Notes: generated by a model from the letters alone, not told the origin. Shown: positions 18,802-27,849, numbered from the stretch's first letter. The stretch: 64,000 nt of DNA from Pseudomonas sp. MN1F (GCF_009391885.1 NZ_VZII01000009.1:124001-188000), one strand, 5' to 3'. Made by a program: numbers and translations.

Positions 18802-20400
18802 TCATGCACTCTGTGCCAGGCGGGTGGCCAAGGCCTCGGTCAGCCGGGCACTGATGGCATAAACCGACAGCTGCGGGTTGGCGCCGATGCTGGTCGGGAA
18901 CAGCGAACCGTCATGGATCGACAGGTTTTCCAGCTGATGATGGCGGCCCAGGCTGTCGCAGACTGCCTGGCGCGGGTCGTCGCCCATTGCACAGCCGCCC
19001 ATGACATGGGCGCTGCCCAGCCGGGTGCGGAACGGTTCCAGGCGCAAGGCGTCGATCACCCGCTGAACCTCGCCCAGGCTGGCAGCGGCGCGGGCGTCGC
19101 TGTGGACCGGCGTGACCTGCGTGGCGCCGGCAGCGAACTGGATCTGCGCCATGCTGTGATAGGCGCGGCGCAGGCCGTCGCGCAGATAGTCGGTGAGCGG
19201 GTAATCCAGCACTGGTGAGCCGTCGCCGCGCAATTCCACCGCGCCTCCCGTGCTTTCGGGGTGAAAGCCGTCGCGCAGCAGGGCCAGCATTACGTGAGTG
19301 TGCGGCAAGTCGGCCATGCGCCGGGCATTGTCGCTGCCGTATCCACCGAGCAGGGTGCTGGCCAGGGCCGGGTGCAAGGGCGGCACTTCCAGCTTGTAGC
19401 CCACCGGCCCGTCGACGCCGTCTTGCCATTGAAAGTGATCGCTGTAGATCGATTGCGGGGCGCCGTAGTACGGGTCGATGCGCGCGTCAAAACGCGCAGC
19501 GCTGAAGTTGACCAGGTGCAGGAAGGTCCGTTTGCCCAGGCGGCCATGCGGGTCGGGGGCCTTGGAGCGCAGCAGCAGGGCCGGGCTGTTGATACCGCCC
19601 CCGGCCACGATGTAATGGCGGGCGCGCACGCTGATCTGCCGGCCGGTGGGGTGCACGCCTTGAGCATCCAGCGCCTGGCACTGCAGCCCGGCGATACGCT
19701 CGCCATTGTGTTCGAAGCGTTCAGCGCGTGCGAGGTAGAGCAGTTCACCACCATTATCGAGGGTCGCCGGGATGCGCGTGACCAGCATCGATTGCTTGGC
19801 ATTCACCGGGCAGCCCATGCCGCAATAGCCGAGGTTCCAGCAGCCACGCACGTTTCGCGGGATCACCGCCCAACGATAGCCAAGCTGTTCACAGCCGCGC
19901 CGCAGTACGTCGTTGTTGGCGTTCGCTGGCATCGCCCACGGCGTGATGCCCAGATCGTGCTCGATACGCTCGAACCAGGGCTGCATTTCTTGTTGCCCCA
20001 GGCCCGTGACGCCATGGGCGGTGGCCCAGTGTGCCAGCGTCTGTGGCGGCGTGCGAAAGCTCGAGGTCCAGTTGATCAGGGTGGTTCCACCGACAGCGCG
20101 GCCCTGCAGAATGGTGATGGCGCCATCCTTGCTCATCCGCCCCAGGCCTTCCTGATAGAGGCTGGCGTAGGCCTCGTCTTCCAGTAGATGGAAGTCGCTG
20201 CTGGTCTTCAGTGGGCCCTCCTCGATCAGCAGTACCTTGAAGCCGGCGGCGCTGAGCATCTGCGCACTGGTGGCACCGCCGGCACCGCTGCCGATCACAG
20301 CGATATCGGCCTCCAGCGTCAGGTCGTGCTCCATGCGTGAGCCGTCATGGGTGGTCCAGCCGCGTTCGAGGCCTTGGCGAAACGGGTCGGTTACAGGCAT
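18802..20400 (-). CDS. GMC-family FAD-dependent oxidoreductase (alcohol/sugar dehydrogenase type)
   Basis: A 532-residue flavoprotein of the glucose-methanol-choline family. The FAD-binding GxGxxG motif lies in ADIAVIGSGAGGATSAQ (about 31-47). The C-terminal substrate/FAD signature includes HVMGGCAMGDD (about 465) and NPQLSVYAISARL. It has no signal peptide of its own. It is the third gene of an operon: aldehyde dehydrogenase, a small Tat lipoprotein, then this gene 17 bases later. Membrane-bound members of this family pair with a small Tat-exported subunit that carries the complex across, which fits the layout. The substrate is probably a primary alcohol whose aldehyde is oxidised by the neighbour. 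Confidence 0.85.
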   Translation of the reverse strand: MPVTDPFRQGLERGWTTHDGSRMEHDLTLEADIAVIGSGAGGATSAQMLSAAGFKVLLIEEGPLKTSSDFHLLEDEAYASLYQEGLGRMSKDGAITILQGRAVGGTTLINWTSSFRTPPQTLAHWATAHGVTGLGQQEMQPWFERIEHDLGITPWAMPANANNDVLRRGCEQLGYRWAVIPRNVRGCWNLGYCGMGCPVNAKQSMLVTRIPATLDNGGELLYLARAERFEHNGERIAGLQCQALDAQGVHPTGRQISVRARHYIVAGGGINSPALLLRSKAPDPHGRLGKRTFLHLVNFSAARFDARIDPYYGAPQSIYSDHFQWQDGVDGPVGYKLEVPPLHPALASTLLGGYGSDNARRMADLPHTHVMLALLRDGFHPESTGGAVELRGDGSPVLDYPLTDYLRDGLRRAYHSMAQIQFAAGATQVTPVHSDARAAASLGEVQRVIDALRLEPFRTRLGSAHVMGGCAMGDDPRQAVCDSLGRHHQLENLSIHDGSLFPTSIGANPQLSVYAISARLTEALATRLAQSA

Positions 20401-20417
20401 TGAAGATGCTCTTTTTG

Positions 20418-20903
20418 TCAGATCTTGGGTGGGCCGGGGTAGCCGCATGCGGCCCAGGCTTCCGGGCGTTCGTACCAGGCCATTTGCAGCAGTTGCAGCA
20501 GCGAGGCATGGCCCATGCGCAGCAGGTTCAGCGAGCTGTCCTGCCAGCGCTGCAGAAAGGCCGTTACCTGCGCACCGCTGGCCTGGTCCCAAGCCCCCCA
20601 GACGCCGGTCAAAGGGCCGCGGGTCAGCGGCAGGTTGAGCACATCGAACAGTTGCCGGGTGAGCTTGAGCATTTCCGGTGACAGCGCTGCCAGCTTGTGG
20701 TCGAGGCTGTGCAGCACCAGCTCGCCGTTTGCCGAGGTGCCGGCGAGTACCACCGGGACAAGTGCGAGCAGGGCCGGCAGGTCATCCTCACGCAGCACCT
20801 GGTAACCGGTTGCAGGCGTCTTGGCGCTGCAGCCGACCAGGCTGGCAGTACTCAGGAAAAGGCTGGCGCCCAGGCTGAAGCGCAGCAGGTCACGGCGCTG
20901 CAT
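20418..20903 (-). CDS. Tat-signal lipoprotein, probable small subunit of the GMC oxidoreductase
   Basis: A 161-residue protein with a twin-arginine signal (MQRRDLLRFSLGA) and a lipobox-like SLVGC ending at Cys25, so it is probably exported folded and lipid-anchored. The rest is helical and short of recognisable motifs. Size and position resemble the gluconate-2-dehydrogenase subunit 3-like proteins that accompany GMC dehydrogenases, and I infer that role. Its ATG overlaps the aldehyde dehydrogenase stop codon (TGATG), so translation is coupled. A free-standing function is possible. Confidence 0.72.
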   Translation of the reverse strand: MQRRDLLRFSLGASLFLSTASLVGCSAKTPATGYQVLREDDLPALLALVPVVLAGTSANGELVLHSLDHKLAALSPEMLKLTRQLFDVLNLPLTRGPLTGVWGAWDQASGAQVTAFLQRWQDSSLNLLRMGHASLLQLLQMAWYERPEAWAACGYPGPPKI

Positions 20904-22333
20904 CAGCGGATGAACAACTTGTAGACCAGGCGCTGCAAGGCCTTGCCATAGGGCGGGTAGATCAGCCGCGCGGCATTCAGGCGCTGCTTGGCCAGCACTG
21001 CCTTGGCCTTGCTGAAGGTCAGGAAGCCTTCATGGCCATGGTAATGGCCCATGCCGGAGGGGCCGATACCGCCGAACGGCAAGTCGTCCTGGGCCACGTG
21101 CAGCAAGGTGTCGTTCAGGCACACGCCGCCGGAATGGCTGTGCTGCAGCACGTGCTGCTGCTCGCTGCGGTCGTAGCCGAAGTAGTACAGCGCCAAGGGG
21201 CGAGGGCGTTGATTGATGTAGGCCAGGGCCTCGTCGAGGTGGTCGTAAGGCACCAGCGGCAGCAGCGGGCCGAAGATCTCGTCCTGCATCACTTGCATGC
21301 TGTCGTTGACCCGGGTCAGCAGGTGCGGCGGCAGGCGTCGGCCCTGGCGGGTCTCGTCGGGGTACAGGTCGAGCACCTGGGCGCCCTTGCCGCGGGCGTC
21401 GTCCAGCAGGTGCTGCAGGCGCTGCAACTGCCGTGGGTTGATGATGGCACTGTAGTCGGGGTTGTCAGCGATGCGTGGGTACATGCGCTTCACCACGTTG
21501 CGGTAGGCATCGGCGAAGTCGTTCAGGCGGTCACGGGGCACCAGCACATAGTCGGGCGCGACGCAGGTCTGGCCGGCGTTGAGGGCCTTGCCGAAGGCGA
21601 TACGCTCGGCAGCCGTGTTCAGCGGCACGCTGGCCGACACGATGGCCGGGGACTTGCCGCCCAACTCCAGGGTCACCGGGGTCAGGTTTTGCGCGGCCGC
21701 CAGCATGACCTGGCGGCCGATGCTTGTGGCGCCGGTAAACAGCAGGTGGTCGAAGGGCAGGCGAGCGAACGCCTGGCCGACTTCGACCTCGCCAAGTACC
21801 ACGCTGACCAGATCTTCGGGGAAAACCCGCTCAATGAGCGCTTTGAGGGCTGCTCCACTGGCCGGTGTGGCTTCGCTCAACTTGAGCATGACCCGGTTGC
21901 CGGCAGCAAGGGCACAGGTCAACGGGCCGATGGCGAGGAACAGCGGGTAGTTCCACGGCACGATGATGCCAACCACTCCCAATGGCTGGTACAGCACCCG
22001 TGCGCTGGCCGGCTGGAAAGCCAGGCCCACTGCGCGCCGGGCCGGGCGCATCCAGCGTTGCAGGTGGCGCTCGGCATGGCGAATGCCTTGCACCGACGGT
22101 AGCAGCTCGGCCAGCAGCGTTTCGTCGGCACTGCGGCCGCTGAAGTCGGCATCGATGGCTTCGATAAGCGCTTGCTGGTCCGCCAGCAATGCCTCGCGCA
22201 GGCTTTTAAGCCACTGCCGCCGCTGTGCCGCAGGCGGCATGGGGTTGCCGGCAAAGGCCTGGCGCTGAGCGGCGAACGTCGCGTCAAGGTCGGTGTCGGA
22301 ATGCACAGGAGGCAAGGCGATGGGCGAGGTCAC
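20903..22333 (-). CDS. calB: Coniferyl aldehyde dehydrogenase-type NAD(P)-dependent aldehyde dehydrogenase
   Basis: A 476-residue aldehyde dehydrogenase oxidising an aldehyde to its acid. The catalytic glutamate is in TLELGGKSP (about 220) and the nucleophilic cysteine in NAGQTCVAPDYV (about 254). The cofactor segment GVVGIIVPWNYPLFL is near 118. The C-terminal hydrophobic end (KALQRLVYKLFIR) is typical of the coniferyl/fatty-aldehyde subgroup and may associate with membrane. It leads the operon with the Tat lipoprotein and GMC oxidoreductase and diverges from a TetR gene. Together these suggest alcohol-to-aldehyde-to-acid oxidation. The true substrate is open. Confidence 0.85.
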   Translation of the reverse strand: MTSPIALPPVHSDTDLDATFAAQRQAFAGNPMPPAAQRRQWLKSLREALLADQQALIEAIDADFSGRSADETLLAELLPSVQGIRHAERHLQRWMRPARRAVGLAFQPASARVLYQPLGVVGIIVPWNYPLFLAIGPLTCALAAGNRVMLKLSEATPASGAALKALIERVFPEDLVSVVLGEVEVGQAFARLPFDHLLFTGATSIGRQVMLAAAQNLTPVTLELGGKSPAIVSASVPLNTAAERIAFGKALNAGQTCVAPDYVLVPRDRLNDFADAYRNVVKRMYPRIADNPDYSAIINPRQLQRLQHLLDDARGKGAQVLDLYPDETRQGRRLPPHLLTRVNDSMQVMQDEIFGPLLPLVPYDHLDEALAYINQRPRPLALYYFGYDRSEQQHVLQHSHSGGVCLNDTLLHVAQDDLPFGGIGPSGMGHYHGHEGFLTFSKAKAVLAKQRLNAARLIYPPYGKALQRLVYKLFIR

Positions 22334-22380
22334 GGCGGTCTCTCGTCTGGGCTTGAAGTCCCTAGAGCCTATACTCTAAT

Positions 22381-22396
22381 TCGTACCATGGTGCGA
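22381..22396. promoter_or_regulatory. Candidate TetR operator between calB and the TetR gene
   Basis: TCGTACCATGGTGCGA is a 16-bp palindrome with one mismatched pair, in the divergent intergenic region 48 bases from the calB start and 88 bases from the TetR start. A TATACT -10-like element lies next to it (about 22370). The position fits a shared operator for the TetR-family neighbour. Confidence 0.5.
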
Positions 22397-22483
22397 CTTT
22401 TTTAACCGGGAGAACGGTGCCCCCGTGGTGTGATTGACCGTAAGATGACCCATTATCGAAAGCCCGCAAACTGGGAGCTGAGC

Positions 22484-23149
22484 ATGGCCCCGCGCATGAA
22501 GACCCGAGAGCGCATCGTGCAGAACAGCCTGGAGCTGTTCAACCTGCAGGGCGAACGCAGCGTCAGTACCAATCACATTGCCGCGCACATGGAAATTTCG
22601 CCCGGCAATCTGTACTACCACTTCCCCAACAAGCAGGCGATCATCGCCCTGCTGTTCAGCCAGTACGAAGAACTGGTGGACAGCTTCCTGCGCCCGCCGC
22701 AGGGCCGTATGGCCACGGTCGAGGACAAGCGCTTCTACCTCAAGGCGCTGCTCGCGGCGATGTGGAACTATCGCTTCCTGCACCGTGACCTGGAACACCT
22801 GCTGGAAAGCGACCCTGAACTGGCCGCCCGCTATCGGCGCTTTTCCGAGCGCTGCCTGCGCCAGGGCCAGGCGATCTACCGTGGCTTCGTCGACGCCGGG
22901 ATCCTGGCCATGGAACCTGCGCAGATCGAGTCACTGACCATCAATGCCTGGATCGTGCTGACCTCATGGGTACGTTTTCTCAGCACCACGCGCGAACATT
23001 CCGCGCATCTGGGTGAAGAAGCCTTCAAACGTGGCGTCTATCAGGTGCTGGTGCTGGAGCTGGGCTTTGTCACCGGCAATGCCCGTGGCGCGGTGGACGC
23101 CCTGTGCCAGGAATTCCACGTTCCGTTCAATCAGGCCCTGGAACAGTAG
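22484..23149 (+). CDS. TetR-family transcriptional regulator
   Basis: A 221-residue TetR-type regulator. The helix-turn-helix is at about 6-52 (RIVQNSLELFNLQGERSV through MEISPGNLYYHFPNKQAII), followed by a ligand-binding helical domain. I chose the ATG at 22484 because GGGAG lies 6 bases upstream and the family start resembles MAPRMKTRERIV; an in-frame ATG 13 codons upstream has no good ribosome-binding site. It is divergent from the calB operon, with a palindrome between them, so it probably represses that operon and itself. The inducer is unknown. Confidence 0.88.
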   Translation: MAPRMKTRERIVQNSLELFNLQGERSVSTNHIAAHMEISPGNLYYHFPNKQAIIALLFSQYEELVDSFLRPPQGRMATVEDKRFYLKALLAAMWNYRFLHRDLEHLLESDPELAARYRRFSERCLRQGQAIYRGFVDAGILAMEPAQIESLTINAWIVLTSWVRFLSTTREHSAHLGEEAFKRGVYQVLVLELGFVTGNARGAVDALCQEFHVPFNQALEQ

Positions 23150-23183
23150 CCAGGGCCTTCGTGCCATCGATCAGGAGATTGTC

Positions 23184-24038
23184 ATGCCCCTTGCGCAATT
23201 GATCACCCCGCAACAGCTGGCCGAGCGTCTGGACTCGCCCAAGCTGGTGATCCTCGATTGTCGATTTGCCCTGGAGGATGTGGATTACGGCCAACGCAGC
23301 TATGCCGAGGGGCATATCGCCGGGGCGCATTTTGCCGACCTGGAGCGTGACCTGAGCGGGCCGGTGAGCAAGGGCCGTACCGGCCGCCATCCGCTGCCGG
23401 ACCCGCACCGGCTGGTCGAGCGCTTGCGCGAGTGGGGCCTGGACGATGACAGCGAAGTGGTGCTGTACGACGATGGCCCTGGCGCGTTTGCTGCCCGCGC
23501 CTGGTGGTTGCTGGTCTGGTTGGGCAAGCGCAGCAACGTGGCCATCCTCGATGGCGGCCTCAAGGCCTGGCATGCGGCGCATTTGCCGCTGAGCCTGGAT
23601 GCGCCAGCCAAGCGCGAGGGGACGTTCAGTGGCGAGGCGGACGCCAAGCTGCTGATCGACGCCGAGCACCTGGCCAAGCGCCTGGGCAGCCCTGACCTGA
23701 CCCTGATCGATGCCCGTGCGCTGCCGCGCTTCCGGGGCGAAGTCGAGCCGATCGACCCTGTGGCAGGGCATATTCCGGGCGCCCAGTGCGCCGCCTTCAA
23801 CGAGAACCTCGATGCCGATGGGCGTTTCCTGGCGCCGGAGCAGCTCAAGCTGCGCTTTGCAGAAAAGCTGGCAGGGCGCTCGCCAGAGCAACTGGTGGCC
23901 TATTGCGGGTCAGGGGTGACGGCATGCCATAACCTGTTTGCCCTGGCGCTGGCGGGGTATCCGCTGGGCAAGTTGTACGCAGGCTCCTGGAGCGAGTGGA
24001 TCAATGATCCCAAGCATGGCGTGGCGACTGGGGAATAA
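23184..24038 (+). CDS. Thiosulfate/3-mercaptopyruvate sulfurtransferase (two rhodanese domains)
   Basis: This 284-residue protein has two rhodanese domains (about 10-125 and 155-280). The second contains the active-site loop CGSGVTAC with the catalytic cysteine. The CGSGVT form is typical of SseA-like 3-mercaptopyruvate sulfurtransferases rather than the CRKGVT of thiosulfate rhodaneses. It transfers sulfane sulfur to cyanide or thiols. The ATG at 23184 is preceded by AGGAG. It lies 34 bases after the TetR gene and may be co-transcribed. It ends one base before the convergent hydrolase gene. Confidence 0.9.
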   Translation: MPLAQLITPQQLAERLDSPKLVILDCRFALEDVDYGQRSYAEGHIAGAHFADLERDLSGPVSKGRTGRHPLPDPHRLVERLREWGLDDDSEVVLYDDGPGAFAARAWWLLVWLGKRSNVAILDGGLKAWHAAHLPLSLDAPAKREGTFSGEADAKLLIDAEHLAKRLGSPDLTLIDARALPRFRGEVEPIDPVAGHIPGAQCAAFNENLDADGRFLAPEQLKLRFAEKLAGRSPEQLVAYCGSGVTACHNLFALALAGYPLGKLYAGSWSEWINDPKHGVATGE

Positions 24039-25031
24039 TCACTGACCGTCGACCAGCCACTGTGGAATCCGCCGCTCCAGGTAATAACCCGGGTTCCGCA
24101 GGCTGCCGTCGACAAACCCCACATGCCCACCCCGCGCGTGCAGCTCGAACTGTGTCTGCGCTGCCAGTTCACTGGCCGTGGGCAAGCTGTGGCCGAACAC
24201 GAAAGGGTCATCGGTGGAATGGATGATCAGCGTCGGCGTGCGGTTTTCCCCCAGATAGAATCGGCTCGATGAGCGGCGATAGTAGTCGTGGGCATCGCTG
24301 AAGCCGTTCAGCGGCGCGGTGACCTTGCCATCGAAATCCCAGAACGTCTTCAGTCTGCCCAGAGGCCCCAACCGGTCGAGCGCGGCCAGGCCCTCATGGT
24401 GCCCGCGGTCACGGAAGTGTCGTTGTTTCAACTGCACATAGGCCATCATCTCGCGCATGAAATGCGCTTGGTACACCTTGGAAAAACCCAGGCCGATGCG
24501 GTCGGCGCACTGGTCCAGGCGAAACGGCACCGAGACGGCGACTGCGGCTTGCAATTGGCTGGCAGCGCCAGTTTCGCCCAGGTACTTGAGCAGTACATTG
24601 CCGCCCAGTGAGTAGCCAACGGCATACAACGGTGCCGATGGACGTTGAGCGTGCAGGTGAGCGACCACCTCGGCGAGGTCCTCGCTGGCCCCGGAGTGGT
24701 AGCTTCGCGGCAACAGGTTGGGTTCGCCCGAACAACCGCGCCAGTTCACCGCCACACTGGCCCAGCCCCGGGCTTGCAGCGATTGTTGCAAGCCCTTGAC
24801 GTAGGGCGAATGGGACGAGCCGGTCAGGCCATGCAACACTAGCACTAGCGGCGCGTCCGGGCTGTGTGGCCCATGCCAGTCGAGGTCGAGAAAATCGCCA
24901 TCGGCCAGCCACAGGCGTTCGCGGCTTCGTTCCAGCTCTGGCAGCTTGCGCCACAGTGGCCCCCACAGGGTTTGCAGGTGGGGGTTGGACAGGCCGATGG
25001 CCGGGCGGAACGTGGCGGAGAGACTGGGCAT
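24039..25031 (-). CDS. YheT-like alpha/beta hydrolase
   Basis: A 330-residue serine hydrolase of the YheT/AB-hydrolase-4 family. The oxyanion segment LVLHGLTGSSHSPYV is near residue 63, the nucleophile elbow GYSLGGN near 142, the acid in HSTDDPF near 271 and the histidine in ARGGHVGF near 299. The start at MPSLSATFRPAIGLSNPHLQTLWG is typical. Family members hydrolyse small esters, but the natural substrate is not established. It is convergent with the sulfurtransferase, with no room for a separate terminator. Confidence 0.86.
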   Translation of the reverse strand: MPSLSATFRPAIGLSNPHLQTLWGPLWRKLPELERSRERLWLADGDFLDLDWHGPHSPDAPLVLVLHGLTGSSHSPYVKGLQQSLQARGWASVAVNWRGCSGEPNLLPRSYHSGASEDLAEVVAHLHAQRPSAPLYAVGYSLGGNVLLKYLGETGAASQLQAAVAVSVPFRLDQCADRIGLGFSKVYQAHFMREMMAYVQLKQRHFRDRGHHEGLAALDRLGPLGRLKTFWDFDGKVTAPLNGFSDAHDYYRRSSSRFYLGENRTPTLIIHSTDDPFVFGHSLPTASELAAQTQFELHARGGHVGFVDGSLRNPGYYLERRIPQWLVDGQ

Positions 25032-25091
25032 GCTGGGCGACTCGTGATGTGCCTGCGTAGACTGCCATGAAACCTCGCCACTGTACCTGCG

Positions 25092-26462
25092 CTATTGGTC
25101 GGGGGCTGGCAGAGGTTGTTGTTCGACGCTTGGGCCGACACTGACCTTTACGATGTAGCTTAGGTCGAGATGACGCTGCATGGCGGCGCGGACATCGGCC
25201 GGCGTCAAACGGTTGATGCGCTCGATGTAGGTGTTGAGATGATCGTCAGGTTGATGTTGATGGGTCAGATCCGCGAGCAATGCTGCCAGGCCTTTGTTCT
25301 GCGCGACACCGCGCAGCAACTGCCCTTCCTGCTGTTTGCGAGCCACTTGCAGCTCTGCTTGGGTTGGCCCTTGCTCAATGAAATCGCGCAGCAGGTTCAC
25401 TACCAGTTGCTGGGAGCCTTCCACATGCGCGGGGGCGACCTCCCATTCGACGCTGAACAACCCGCCTGCCCGTAATGGCGATACACGGGTGTGCACGCCG
25501 TAAGTGAGGCCGCGGCGTTGGCGCAGTTCGACCATCAAGCGCGATTCGAGCCCTTCTCCCAGTACATCGCTGGCCAGTACCAGGGCCGGGAACTGCGGAT
25601 CATTGGCGGGCACGTTCAAGGGAAGTGCCAGCAGGACAGCGCTGCTCGCGCCAGGCTGTTCGACTTTTATGGTCGTGCCGGTGGCGGCTGGGACAGTTGG
25701 CAGATCTGTTGCCGACCAATGCTGTGGCAGCGCTTGGCTGATCTGCTGTGAGAGTGCTTGGGCTTCTGCGAAAGAAAGGTCGCCGACCACGACCATCTCC
25801 AGGTTGCTGGCGGAGTAGGCGCGTTGGTGGAATTTCCGCAAATCGTCGGTGGTAACCGCCGCTACACCTTGTTCGGAGCTGCCTAGTGGGCTGCCATAAG
25901 GATGGCCACTGAACAGGTGGCGGAAGGCTTCGCTACGCGCCCTCGATACAGGACGCCACTCGCGTGACGCGTTGCTCCGCAGCAACTGCTGCTTGATCTT
26001 GTCCAGAGCGGGGGAGAGGAATGCAGGTCGTGCCACAAGGTCGGTGAAAAGCGCCAGGGACGGCTTCAGCACGGCCGGGGTGCTCAGGCTGCGCAGGCTC
26101 AACGTCGCATGTTCCAGACGTATCTGCTTTTCTCTAATCGCCCCCAGGCGTTCCAGCTGAACGGCCTGCTGGATGGCCGTGTACTGCTGGCTACCCTCAT
26201 CAAGCATGTACAGCGTCAAGGCTGCCAGGCCGGAGTGCTCAGTGTCCTGAACCGTACCGGCCTTGAACCTCAGTACTACGTCAACGATAGGTAACCCACG
26301 GGCTTCGACGAATTTCACGCCTGTGCCCGCTGCCGTCGTCCAGGCTTGCACCTGCGTCTGGATGGGCTCGAACTGATCCAGGTCGAGCCCTTGGGCGCAG
26401 AGCAGGCTGCCGTAAATGCTGTTGGTTTCGGTAGGCTTTGGAGCCGTAGTCAAGTCATGCAT
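25092..26462 (-). CDS. M16-family peptidase subunit without zinc ligands, no signal peptide
   Basis: A 456-residue M16 (insulinase/MPP) family protein. The place where HxxEH should stand reads SGLAALTLYMLDEG, so it cannot bind the catalytic zinc and is the non-catalytic half of a heterodimer. The second-domain signature RRGLTYGVHTRVSP (about 343-356) is present. No signal peptide is seen, unlike its paralogue at 28452-29936. Its start overlaps the stop codon of the catalytic partner by 8 bases. The pair may act in the cytoplasm on a small peptide. Base composition is a little less GC-rich at third positions than the neighbouring paralogues, by eye only. Confidence 0.85.
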   Translation of the reverse strand: MHDLTTAPKPTETNSIYGSLLCAQGLDLDQFEPIQTQVQAWTTAAGTGVKFVEARGLPIVDVVLRFKAGTVQDTEHSGLAALTLYMLDEGSQQYTAIQQAVQLERLGAIREKQIRLEHATLSLRSLSTPAVLKPSLALFTDLVARPAFLSPALDKIKQQLLRSNASREWRPVSRARSEAFRHLFSGHPYGSPLGSSEQGVAAVTTDDLRKFHQRAYSASNLEMVVVGDLSFAEAQALSQQISQALPQHWSATDLPTVPAATGTTIKVEQPGASSAVLLALPLNVPANDPQFPALVLASDVLGEGLESRLMVELRQRRGLTYGVHTRVSPLRAGGLFSVEWEVAPAHVEGSQQLVVNLLRDFIEQGPTQAELQVARKQQEGQLLRGVAQNKGLAALLADLTHQHQPDDHLNTYIERINRLTPADVRAAMQRHLDLSYIVKVSVGPSVEQQPLPAPDQ

Positions 26463-27756
26463 GGGCGCTTTCCTTGTTGTGCATGAAAGTAATGGCAGCG
26501 CGGGAATCGGTCAGGAACTCAAGGGCGACTTGGCCGACCTGTTCGGCCGTCACGGCTTCGATGGCATGTCGCTCATTCTCCAGCTCAATGGGGTCCAGGC
26601 CACAGGCGGCCTGTTTGCCAATGGCTTGAGCTTGCTTGTCGATGTCGTCCTTTTCGAACACCTGCCTGGCCAGTAAGCGAGCCTTGGCGCGATGAAGGTC
26701 TTCCCTGGAAGGTGCCGAATGGCTAAAGGCTTCGATTTCCAGCAACAGCCTTTCGGCTGCGATCTCCGGCGTTACCTGGGGACTGCAAAATGCGTAGAGC
26801 TCGAGCAAACTGTCACCCCGCTGCCAGGGTTCGTAGGCTGAGCTCAGGGCCTGCAGAATCGGGTCATCCAGCACCAGTCGTTGTTGCAGGGTGCTGCTCT
26901 GCCCGTCGGCAAGCAGGTCGGGCAGAAGCCGCAATGCATAAGCCTGCTCGTCGGACTGGGCCGTACATTGGCTGGGGATATTGAAACTGAGCATCGTGCC
27001 TGTGTACTGGCCCGGTAGCCTCAGCGTCTGATGACGGCGATTCTGCAGCGGGGGCGCGGAGGGTGCTTCTCGCGCAGGCAGGCGGTTGGCGGGGATCGTT
27101 GCAAAGTGCCGCATTACCAGGCTTTGCAACTGTGCCAGGGTGATATCGCCCGATACTGCAAGCGTGGCGTTGTTGGGTCGGTACCAGGTCTGGTACCACG
27201 TACGGGCCGCAGCAGGCGTGAGGTGCTCGAGATCAGCCTTGTGGCCAATGATGGGCGTGCCATAGCCACCGGTGCCGTAAGCCAGTAACCGGTGATGTTC
27301 CAATGCCAGTGCCAACGGGCTGTTGTCGACCTGCTCTCGGCGCTCGGCCATGACTACGTTCAGTTCGCGAGCGAAAGGTGTATCGCTGAGTGTGGCGCTC
27401 GCCATGACGTCGGCCATGGCTTCCAGGGCAACCTCCAGGCGGCTGGCTGGCAGTGTCAGCGGAAATACCGTGGCGTCGGTCAAGGTGAAGGCATTCGGTT
27501 CACCGCCAAGACGAGTCATGACGGCCGAATATTGGCCACCTGCCAGTTTGCTGCTGCCCTCGAACAGCAAGTGTTCCAGGGCATGGGAAAGGCCGGAATG
27601 GCCTGCTGGCTCGTAGCTCGACCCGACGTGATACCACAGCTGCACACTGACCAGCGGCGCACGATGGTCTTCGCGCAGGTAGATGCGCAGGCCGTTGGCG
27701 AGGGTGAATGATTGAACGTTGCTGCCCAGGATGGGCGCCGAAGTGCGATCGGTCAT
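26455..27756 (-). CDS. M16-family zinc metallopeptidase, catalytic subunit, no signal peptide
   Basis: A 433-residue M16B peptidase. The inverted zinc motif HALEH is at residues 58-62, and the third zinc ligand lies in the downstream ELNVVMAERREQ helix (about 133-144). It has no export signal, whereas the paralogue at 29929-31284 does. It forms a translationally coupled pair with the inactive subunit downstream. The start at MTDRTSAPILG (27756) is preceded by AGGAG, but both the ribosome-binding site and the ATG sit inside a 19-bp-stem hairpin, which suggests translational control. The substrate is unknown; cytosolic M16 pairs such as PqqF-like proteins process small precursor peptides. Confidence 0.87.
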   Translation of the reverse strand: MTDRTSAPILGSNVQSFTLANGLRIYLREDHRAPLVSVQLWYHVGSSYEPAGHSGLSHALEHLLFEGSSKLAGGQYSAVMTRLGGEPNAFTLTDATVFPLTLPASRLEVALEAMADVMASATLSDTPFARELNVVMAERREQVDNSPLALALEHHRLLAYGTGGYGTPIIGHKADLEHLTPAAARTWYQTWYRPNNATLAVSGDITLAQLQSLVMRHFATIPANRLPAREAPSAPPLQNRRHQTLRLPGQYTGTMLSFNIPSQCTAQSDEQAYALRLLPDLLADGQSSTLQQRLVLDDPILQALSSAYEPWQRGDSLLELYAFCSPQVTPEIAAERLLLEIEAFSHSAPSREDLHRAKARLLARQVFEKDDIDKQAQAIGKQAACGLDPIELENERHAIEAVTAEQVGQVALEFLTDSRAAITFMHNKESAHA

Positions 27757-27800
27757 GGTTGAAGTACTCCTGCAAGAATGCAGGAGCAGCTTCAACCATG
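27754..27800 (-). promoter_or_regulatory. Hairpin sequestering ribosome-binding site and start codon of the M16 pair
   Basis: The arms CATGGTTGAAG and CTTCAACCATG (11 bp) and CTCCTGCA / TGCAGGAG (8 bp) are separated by a 2/3-base internal loop and closed by a four-base AGAA/TTCT loop. On the mRNA (minus strand) the 3' arm contains AGGAG and the AUG at 27756-27754, so folding would mask initiation. A complementary ATG opens the 5' arm at 27799, giving an upstream frame out of phase with the gene. Confidence 0.75.
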
Positions 27801-27849
27801 GCTGCGGCGGGTTTGCGGTAACTAAGTACGGCTAGCCAGCGTTAGGGGT

